From positions 62,001-126,000 of the forward strand of contig WSUB01000043.1 of assembly GCA_019633425.1 (NCBI GenBank): a DNA stretch of 64,000 bases. The letters are read 5' to 3'. Below are positions 56,736 to 64,000 of the stretch, in pieces. The stretch comes from Tulasnella sp. 424. Lineage: Eukaryota; Basidiomycota; Agaricomycetes; Cantharellales; Tulasnellaceae. The translations under genes and the position numbers were made by a program. Under the pieces are notes generated by a model. The model made no database searches, was not told where the DNA came from, and saw only the letters and a list, made by a program, of their open reading frames with translations. Every line of letters begins with the position of its first letter. Positions within the stretch are counted from its first letter, which is position 1.

Positions 56736-57163
56736 TCATATCTCCAACTACTATGTTTTTCGTAGTGCATATACATACAACAGAGCTCGAGATTTGTGTC
56801 AGCATGAGAAACATCACAGCATATTGTTAGGGCGATAGGGAAACAGGCAAAGGGAGGGGGGAGAGGCGAATAATGGGCACAGAGCATAAGGTATACACGG
56901 CCGGGGAGGGTATTAATGACGTGGAAGTTGGATGACGAAATCGCTCTGTGGCTTTACCTAGAAGGCCGTCATCAATGTTTAGTGCTTCGCTAAAAGCGAT
57001 GACGGTGAGATGTGACGTACCCCGTAATCAACCACAAAGAAAGATGAAAGGTCTTGGGCGGCATTCTTCAAGTACGGAGCCGGCTAACAGAATCGCGATG
57101 ACCCAAAGATGAGGGAATTGGAGAGAGCTGGACTAAGTCAATGGTGGCTTGTTTTTGGTGAGA
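56736..57163. other. Convergent 3' region
   Basis: Between STT3 and the minus-strand ADF-H gene. It may contain a last short coding exon of the latter (see that entry). Otherwise nothing seen. Confidence 0.45.
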
Positions 57164-60081
57164 TTAAAAGGATGTCAGACGCACCTCTCGGGGGGAATCA
57201 CCGTTCATGCGTACGAGAGTCCTGGCAGCACGTTCGAACGAGAAGCTACCGCTGTTCTGCAGCGGGGTCCATCCGCCAGGCTGACGTTTAGGCAGCGCAA
57301 CGCGGCGCTTCTCTCCTGATGGAGAGCCCTCTGCGTTTAGATCAACGGCAGTCGACTGCGATTCGGGAGCTGAAACCTGAGCCTCTGCCTCCTCCTCGCG
57401 GCGACGAGCCAACTCTTTAGCAGCAGCGCGGATCTTAGCTTGTTCGTCTTGCTGACGGCGCAACATCGCTTCCTTTTCAGCCAAAAGTCGGGCGGCACGG
57501 TCTTCAGCTTGGCGAAGACGTTGACGGATTTCCTTCTCAGCCGCGGCGGCCTTATCCCTGGCGGATCCTTCTTGCATGGCCAAACGTTCCATTTCCATAA
57601 CTCGGTTGTGGAGCTCTTCGAACTCTCTCATACGATCTTCTTCTTCTTCCATTCGACGGGCTTCCTCTTCGCGCTCTTTTGCAAGGAGTCGTTCCTTCTC
57701 TTGGCGTTCGCGTTCTGCGATCTTCTCGAGCTCGATGCGCTTCTGTCGCTCCTGCTCTTGACGTAACTTGGCGGCCCTCTCCTCGATGGCACCAGACTCG
57801 CGACGCAATTCGAGCTCCCTTACGCGCTGCATGAGACGTTGGATTTCTGCACTGCGGATGGCGTCGGTTTCGCGCTTCTCCGCGAGGAGACGCTCTTCCT
57901 GCAACTTGCGGTCGCGCTCCAATCGTTCTCGTTCCTCTCGGTCCTGGATTTCTTTCTGGTGGAGTTCCTCTATAAGAGCCGCCTCATCTTCCTCCTTGGC
58001 CCGGATAGCCGCGAGTCGGTCCTCTTCGGCTTGACGGATGCGAAGTTCCATGAGTTTCAGGCGCTCTTCTGCCTCACGCTCGCGGCGAGATGCCTCGGCA
58101 AGCAAAGCTTTTTCCTTTGCCTCAGCTTCAGCACGTAGAGCTTCCATCTGTTGGACCCGGGTTGTGAGTCTTTCCGTTTCCTCCAGCCTCTTTCGAGCTT
58201 CCTCTTTCCGCTCTTCCTCCAGACGACGAGCAAGGCTTTCGTTACGTTCACGTTCCTGTCGCTCGCGGTCGAGTTGGCGAGCGAGTTCTTCTTGCCTTTT
58301 ACGTTCAGCTTTGATTTGCTCGAATCGGCGTAATTCCTCCTCCTGCCTCTCGATCTCCTTTTTCTGGCGTTCCTCCTCCATCTTTCGCTCCAGTTCCTCC
58401 TGCCGCATCTGTTGTTCCCAACGCCATCTTTCCTCCTCTTCTTGGTGTCGACGTTCCTCCTCCTCTTGACGCTGAAGTTCGGCTTGAAGAGCCGCCTTTT
58501 CTGCTTCGACGCGCTCCTCCAATTCCCTTAGCTTACGCTCGTTCTCCTGGAATTCGAGATCGGCAAGTCTGGCCGCCTCTTTGTTTCGCTCGTCTTCTTC
58601 TGCCTTTTGCTTGGACATAGCTTGGCGTTGAGACCAGGTGAGGGTAGATGAGGCGTCACCGCTGACGGTGTTCAGACGACCTCCGCTGTCGTACATAGAG
58701 TGTTGCCGATCTTCGTCAACGGTGTCCAGTCGGCGTCTTGCGGCGAGACGCTCTCCCCATGTCATTCCACGGTTGATGGCAGGGCGGGGGGCAGGCGGTG
58801 CGGTAGTAACGGGAGGCGGGGTACGCTGAGGCGGCTCGGGAGTACGCTGAGGTTCTGGAGTACGCTGAAGTGGCTCTGGAGTACGCCGTAGTGGCTCGGG
58901 GCTAGCTCGTAGTGGCTCGGGAGTACGCCGTATTGGCTCTAGGGTACGCTGTACTGGCTCCGGGGCACGCTGTACTGGCTCGGGGGCACGCCATGATGGC
59001 TCAGGGGCGGCCCGTACTGGCTCAGGGGTACGCCCTCGTGGCTCATGAGCGGGATCCCCAAAGGGATCACCCATCTCCTCGGGCTCTTCGGTTAGGACGT
59101 GACCATATGTCGTTTGGGGCTGTTGACGTCCGTGAAGTTAGACGTAGGCGGTAGAAACTACGATTGAGGGATCGAAAAAGGACTTACAGCAGGATCAGTG
59201 AACTTTGCACGTGCAGCCGGTCTCATGGCAGCAGATACGGCCGGCTTTTCGGGAACGTACGCGCTGTTCAGCCTTTGGGGAGCTCGGTATGAATCTGTTG
59301 CACGGCGGAATAAAGACTTGGCCGGTGCTCGGGGAACTTCGCTGGCGGTGCCTTGACCGATCAGACGCTTCATGATTGCCTCGGGAGTGATGTCGTGCTA
59401 AGGAATTTAAGAGACAAGTGTCAACGTCGACACTGAGAGCAGTTATAAGTTTTTCCTACCTCGTCCGAAGCCGTAAAAGTAACCTGTGCGCCCTTCAAAA
59501 GACTGCTTATGACGCCAGAATTGATCGCTACACGTGGACAGTCCGTAAGCGGAGTACGCTCTCATTTGCTAATAACGGTAAATTTCGAACGCACCAAAGA
59601 ACCGTCTTGGGCCGGCCGGAGCGTCATCTCCGCACCAGTGAATAAGGACTGGTTTATCATGAGGATGAATGATCTGCAAAACACTGCATTTGTGTTTGGG
59701 CACTCACTGAACTTGTCACCATGCATCTGCAAGCGTCCAGAGAATCAGGAACCGTTCTCGCATTTAGAAAATCAGCCACGTACCCGAGGATCCTCAACTC
59801 GAGCGAAAGCATGTTGGACTCTATGTTGTTGAACAGGCGAAAATTCGATATCGGTTGTGAGAAGGCGAGGTGGCGAGGGAAAAACCTCCCTCGACCTACC
59901 TTATCGGTGAAAATTTGGTGCACAACGTCTCTAGACCTCCGGCACCTGTCTCCTGGACGACAAGATCGCCTCCGTTATTGAGATAGGTGTAAAGAGCCCA
60001 TTCTGTGTCGGGATCGCCATCTCGGACGGCGTTATACGCCGCCTTGAGGTCGGGCCCTGACATACGGACTTGGAACGACAT
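57164..60081 (-). CDS. ADF-H domain protein with TPEP repeats and very long coiled coil
   Basis: Exons 60081-59900, 59820-59784, 59673-59595, 59527-59460, 59397-59188 and 59119-57164 give about 843 residues. The N-terminus is an ADF-homology domain: GPDLKAAYNAVRDGDPDTEW, QHAFARVEDPR, VLIHWCGDDAPAGPRR and ISSLLKGAQVTFTASDE. Its borders match Abp1 (182, 37, 79 against 73, and 68 bases, same phases). Next comes a spacer with ITPEAIMKRLIGQGTASEVP (like Abp1's post-domain helix), then at least ten repeats of PEP(x)RTPEP type, and then about 400 residues of Glu/Arg/Gln-rich heptads forming one long coiled coil, with no SH3 domain. ADF-H domains of this class bind F-actin. The layout suggests an actin-linked scaffold. 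A donor-like GTGCGT at about 57190 means the last codons may be replaced by a further exon. Confidence 0.82.
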
Positions 60082-60895
60082 TGCTTGATTTGGTCTTACG
60101 GGATTTCAGTGCGCTCAGCGCTGATTTGATGGGGGGGAAAAGGTCGAAGAGGATATAGAAGCGAGTGGCGGTTGGTGGTGGCCAAGGGAGCAAAGAGCCT
60201 TGAGGAGTAGGGAAGGGAGGGGGGGAGAGAGAGAGTGTTGTTCTGGGGAGGCACAAGGGCTTATGAGGGATGTGTTGTTCTCCAAATGCGAGAAAAATCC
60301 AGGACAACGCACGAAGAAGCTCATGGGGTGAGATACAACACTCTCTTGCTCAAGGTTACACGCACTCTCCACCGCATCGCAGCGGTGAGGATGTCAAGAT
60401 GGGAAGCAGCCAGTCGAGGGAAACCTCGGGAGGGCGAACATGAGGCTGGCTACACGTGTGCGACACTCTCCAGTCGCCTATGAACATCAGCATTTGGCTC
60501 ACCTGTCCAGGCATCACGGGCTATGCTCGTAGCACCCAAGGCAGGGAATTTCATCGTCGTCGCTGCCTCAGGAGTGCGATAATTACAATCTCGACTGTGC
60601 GGCGTGCACCGGGCTCAGGGTCCTCCTCACCCAGGCCTCACCACCACCAAACCATGCTGCAAGCAACCTTATTGAAGACTATCGATGGCATGCAAAATGC
60701 TCCATTGATCAAGCGGCAAATCCGCCTTTGGAATATTTATCATCGTCCGTATCAAAGGCCACCCCTGCACCATCATCTCGCTTCCACCGTCAATGAACGT
60801 CGAGTGGTTTCGTTGCCTTGCTTTGAAACCGCGAGTCGGTGGATACATCCCCCCCACAGGCCAAATGACTCAAAATCCATGGATTAATTTTAATG
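60082..60895. other. Upstream region of the ADF-H gene and 3' flank of the F-box gene
   Basis: About 800 bases. No gene recognised; the open frame at 60456-60887 has no motif. Confidence 0.45.
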
Positions 60896-62338
60896 TTAAC
60901 TCTGGCTACCAACATACTCATGTCCATCCACAATCACCCAGTGCAACCTTCCCCATCGCCACTCCTCAACCGCACCACGAGCCTCCACCAGAGTCTCGAT
61001 CTGCGATTTCTTGAGCTTCCAACAATTCTCCAGCTCGATTCCTTCGAGTCTTGGGCAGAGCCGTCCTTTACGGGAGGCTGGCCTTCTTGTGAGAGCGTCA
61101 GGTAGTAAGGTCCGTACCTTTGGAGTGTTTTTGATGCGGAGGACTTGGAGTGCGTCAAGCCGTTCCAGCATTCGCACGAGCGTCCGTTCGGGGCATTTCG
61201 CTTCGTCGAGCGTGAGGTGCGTCAGCCGGGGTACCTTTTCACAGGCGTTTGAGCCTCCCTGTTGAAGGAACGCGTTGATGCCGTCAGTCAGTTCAGGAGC
61301 GCTTCCTCGGATATTTTCGAGCTCCAGTTGCTGTAAGTTCGGTGTTCGGAGTGTTTTAAATGTGCGAGAGAGACTATTAGTGTATTTGATGCACAAGTAG
61401 CGAAGGTGGGGAAGAGTTATCGCGGCGCCCGGCGAGTTGGACAAGTCGTTCTCGAGGGTGAGCGATTCCAGCCGAGGACATTCGCGAAGAACTGCTTCGA
61501 CCCGACCTGATGCATTCAGTGAAGGCTCAGAGAGTAAGAGACGAAGTCGAATTAGTTGTTTGAGTACGCCATCAGATGGGTGAAGAATATCCAGTGGGAC
61601 TGCTAGGTCTGTCAGTTTGCTGGTAGCCGCCAGTGCTTGGGATGCGGTTGAAGCGGTGCCCCCGTCGATAGCCGGGAAAGTGCATTCAAAGTGGATGAGA
61701 AAAGCATTGATTCGGGTTTTCGTTCGTTCAGTAGAGAGAAGTTCGAAGAATGGGAGTATGGCCTTGAAAGGTGCCCCAAAATCCAGGTTAGTGATCTCAA
61801 AGAAAAGCAAAGAGTGAGGTAGGAGATGGTCTCGGAGCCACTCCGCCCAGGCCAGGTTATCTTCGAGGCCGTGAACGCTCCTGAGGTTGACGGTTACCGA
61901 GAGGGGATAGTTTCCGACGCGATCCAAGTAGCTGAGATGAACTTCCGGAGGACAATCCGCGTTGTTAGGTGTCAGGTATAAGAAACTCCATACCGCCGGC
62001 GTTCCGTATGTGACGTCACGCCAACGACGGCAAACGAGAGCGAGGATATGTGGGAAGAAGTTGTCAGAATCTGCTGCGTATTCGAAGAAAATCATTCCGA
62101 GGATTTCTGAAGGGAGATTTCGGATGGGAGCGATGAGGCTCCGGTTGATCTCCATCCGTTCGAGTATGGAGTCTCGGTCTGCGAGACGTTTTGCGATCAG
62201 TCTTTCAAGCATTTCGAGATCCTTGTTTACGTGTAGTAGCTGCTTTTCCTGTTCTTGGAGTAACGTTGATGTTGTTTGAATGTCCCGGAGCTCTGAAAGC
62301 CGTTGCTGGACGAGGAGCGGGCAGATTTGGTTCGACAT
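60896..62338 (-). CDS. F-box protein with leucine-rich repeats
   Basis: One uninterrupted exon of about 480 residues. It starts with SNQICPLLVQQRLSELRDIQ, a coiled-coil leader typical of Agaricomycete F-box proteins. The F-box core then reads PIRNLPSEILGMIFFEYAAD, followed by HILALVCRRWRDVTYGTPAVW. F-boxes bind Skp1 in SCF ubiquitin ligases; the C-terminal part recruits the substrate. That part shows irregular leucine-rich units (CPRLESLTLEND, LPHLRYLCIKY, TPNLQQLELENI, VPRLTHLTLDEA, LDALQVLRIKN, CPRLEGIELENC). The frame stays open to an ATG at 62638, but the leader before 62338 is Pro-rich and lacks family similarity, so the shorter start is preferred. Such F-box genes are hugely expanded in mushroom genomes; no specific role can be given. 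Confidence 0.85.
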   Translation of the reverse strand: MSNQICPLLVQQRLSELRDIQTTSTLLQEQEKQLLHVNKDLEMLERLIAKRLADRDSILERMEINRSLIAPIRNLPSEILGMIFFEYAADSDNFFPHILALVCRRWRDVTYGTPAVWSFLYLTPNNADCPPEVHLSYLDRVGNYPLSVTVNLRSVHGLEDNLAWAEWLRDHLLPHSLLFFEITNLDFGAPFKAILPFFELLSTERTKTRINAFLIHFECTFPAIDGGTASTASQALAATSKLTDLAVPLDILHPSDGVLKQLIRLRLLLSEPSLNASGRVEAVLRECPRLESLTLENDLSNSPGAAITLPHLRYLCIKYTNSLSRTFKTLRTPNLQQLELENIRGSAPELTDGINAFLQQGGSNACEKVPRLTHLTLDEAKCPERTLVRMLERLDALQVLRIKNTPKVRTLLPDALTRRPASRKGRLCPRLEGIELENCWKLKKSQIETLVEARGAVEEWRWGRLHWVIVDGHEYVGSQS

Positions 62339-63066
62339 GGTTTGGGGTGAAAGGATCTGCGAGACTGAGGTGAGCGAACCTAAAAGCAGAACTTTCAGTA
62401 GCTGTTGGTGCGTTTGATGGGGTTTCACATACGGTGAAAACGGTGAAGGAGGTGGTGGTTGGACGAACGCCTTCAAACTTTCTTTGTTTACAAACCCATT
62501 TCCCGGCACGTGACGAGCAAGCATGCAGTCAAACTTTGCCAAGTGCAAATGCAATGGATTTGGGATTTGGTTGCTTTCTGTTTTGGGTTCACCTCCATGT
62601 CGGATTAATCGAACGAGTGAATGGTTTTTGCCGGCCATGGTGTAACGGGTTCAACATTTCGTGGTGGACGGCTTGGAGTACTAGTGGTACCACGAGGCAG
62701 GTGCTACTGGCTAGTTCTGTTTGCTGAACTACCGCGACGCTGGGCGTTCGAGTCGCTCTGGCTGGCGATGCTTTTTTTTTTTTTTTTTAAACTTGAACCG
62801 AGGACGCAACGTGTGATGACTTTAGGGGAATCGGCAGTGGTGTTTGACTTTGATTTCAATCAAGTCGAATAGCTGCCGGGGACGCAGTTCCGTCTTGAAT
62901 ATTTGCTTCTCCGTCTGCCACCTTGCCAGCAACCCCTCTCGTTGGCAACCCTACCTAACGTCAAGTACGTCCACACCTAGGCGACCGTTCGAGTGTCTGA
63001 CTTTCACGGACCCTGACTCGATTCCTTTCAAAAAAAAAAAACCAGCGGACTCCAGAAACCAAACGA
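62339..63066. promoter_or_regulatory. Divergent promoter region of two F-box genes, with poly-T and poly-A tracts
   Basis: Contains an 18-19 base T run at about 62770 and an A run of about 11 bases near 63030. Poly(dA:dT) tracts are known to exclude nucleosomes in fungal promoters; the one at 63030 is 37 bases before the next ATG. Confidence 0.45.
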
Positions 63067-64000
63067 ATGTCGAGACACGGCCACATCAACGACATCCTTC
63101 CGGGAGAGCTGCTATGCAGGATCTTCCGTCTCTCTCTGGACTCACGCCACCTCAAGCGTGACCGATGCAGGCTCAGCCTCGTTTGCCGGCTTTGGTGTGG
63201 ATGGGTGCAGGGATCGGCCAGCCTCTGGATCGACATCATCGCTTCAGAAGGGCTCGGCTACTTGAGAAAGTCCTTCGAAAGATCAAAAGATGCTCCTATC
63301 GAGCTCTCGTACCCGGGGGACATGTGGGCAGTATGCGTTATGCGGGTAGACAAATTCCTGCAGGAAGCGAGCCCACACGTGGCACGCTGGCGATCGCTGT
63401 CCATAGTCCCTTCTTATCCCGTAGACTGGCAGGAAACCCTCGCACCTTTGGAGGCAAAGCGGGTACCAAACCTAGAGACACTCCACCTATTCGGGCGAAC
63501 ACCCTCCCTGCGTACGCCCACAGGTTCAACCACCATCACCATCGGAGATCCGGATGGTGCCTTCCCAAAACTCAGGAACATTCGCCTTCGTAATGTGCCT
63601 GTCACCATCCGCGTCACCGGTCTCACAACGCTCCGATCGTTTGTGCTTATAGAGATGCCTGAGGTGTCGCTACGCGCGGTTGTCGGAGTTCTTGAAAACT
63701 CTCCTCATCTGGAGCAGCTGGAAGTGACGGATTGCAAAGGGCTGAAAATAGCCGAGAAGAACTGGAGCGTCGGCCCGATCAAGTTCGAGCGTCTCGTGGA
63801 CGTGGGCCTTAAGGAGCTGGATGCAGCAGTCACGAACTTCATCCTCTCAATCGTCCATGCCCCCAAGTGCGAAACGTTAATCATCATTTGCAAGATTACG
63901 GACCCGCCTCCTCGCTCGGTGCTCTTCAACGCATCTATCAGCCACTTGCTCCTACCCTTCAGCGAAGACGGGCTCCAACGCCCGCTGCTTCATGTCCTCG
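63067..64000 (+). CDS. F-box protein, cut by the right window edge
   Basis: An open frame runs from ATG 63067 to the end of the window without a stop (311 codons so far). It begins SRHGHINDILPGELLCRIFR, an F-box at the very N-terminus, continues LSLVCRLWCGWVQGSASLWI (the usual C-R-x-W...S-x-LW pattern of the family) and then shows leucine-rich units (VPNLETLHLFGR, FPKLRNIRLRNV, SPHLEQLEVTDC). It is likely a Skp1-binding SCF adaptor with unknown substrate. It shares the general layout with the F-box gene on its left but is not a close copy; the coiled-coil leader is absent. The 3' end is outside the window. Confidence 0.85.
   Translation, partial: MSRHGHINDILPGELLCRIFRLSLDSRHLKRDRCRLSLVCRLWCGWVQGSASLWIDIIASEGLGYLRKSFERSKDAPIELSYPGDMWAVCVMRVDKFLQEASPHVARWRSLSIVPSYPVDWQETLAPLEAKRVPNLETLHLFGRTPSLRTPTGSTTITIGDPDGAFPKLRNIRLRNVPVTIRVTGLTTLRSFVLIEMPEVSLRAVVGVLENSPHLEQLEVTDCKGLKIAEKNWSVGPIKFERLVDVGLKELDAAVTNFILSIVHAPKCETLIIICKITDPPPRSVLFNASISHLLLPFSEDGLQRPLLHVL

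Noticed and set aside
60456..60887. 143-residue frame between the ADF-H and F-box genes
   Set aside because: His/Pro-rich low-complexity frame without motif in a region that must hold a promoter.
62338..62638. Upstream start of the F-box gene at 62638
   Set aside because: The extra 100 residues are Pro-rich and unlike the family; the ATG at 62338 leads straight into the coiled-coil and F-box pattern.
1..64000. tRNA, rRNA, CRISPR arrays and bacterial operon features
   Set aside because: No TTCGANNC box with matching cloverleaf arms was convincing, no spaced short direct repeats were seen, and the intron-rich genes exclude a prokaryotic source.

Overview
This window reads as nuclear DNA of a filamentous basidiomycete, most likely an Agaricomycete. 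Nearly every recognisable gene is cut by introns of about 50-70 bases with GTRNGT donors, CTRAY-like branch sites and YAG acceptors. The gene set is eukaryotic and fungal: STT3, Abp1, tricalbin-type SMP/C2 protein, Mtg1, RNase H2 subunit C, Ett1/Nro1, SLC25 carrier. The F-box/LRR proteins and the multi-pass membrane family at the left end look typical of mushroom-forming fungi. No rRNA, tRNA, CRISPR array or intact transposon was recognised.

Left part (1-15.7 kb): after about 2 kb with only degenerate repeats comes a multi-exon membrane protein (about 2.0-4.0 kb). Next are a dead 5' copy of ETT1 (4.35-4.82 kb), a very small divergent forkhead gene on the minus strand (5.17-5.75 kb) and the intact ETT1 (6.73-8.15 kb). 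Then follow a single-pass membrane protein with a Q/Y-rich tail (minus), RNase H2 subunit C (minus), a mitochondrial carrier (plus) and an unknown, mostly disordered protein (minus).

Middle part (17.4-43.4 kb): the most striking feature. Eight genes, all on the plus strand, each encode an HSF-type DNA-binding domain split at the same exon borders, most with a coiled coil behind it. No other intact gene was recognised between them. The first four (here HSF-A to D) are strongly diverged. The last four (HSF-E to H) are close paralogues sharing family-specific N-terminal and, except in HSF-F, C-terminal motifs. F, G and H sit in tandem units of about 2.7 kb that include their promoters, and F is decaying.

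Right part (44-64 kb): a compact housekeeping block with Abp1, a GFA/CENP-V-like protein, an SMP/C2 tether protein, the mitochondrial ribosome GTPase Mtg1, the oligosaccharyltransferase catalytic subunit STT3, a second ADF-H protein with a very long coiled coil, and two F-box proteins, the last cut by the window edge. Abp1 and the second ADF-H protein share four nearly identical exon borders and are likely ancient paralogues of one actin-binding module.

Exon structures were derived by hand from splice signals, reading-frame closure and family patterns. All homology statements are from recognition of motifs, not from searches.
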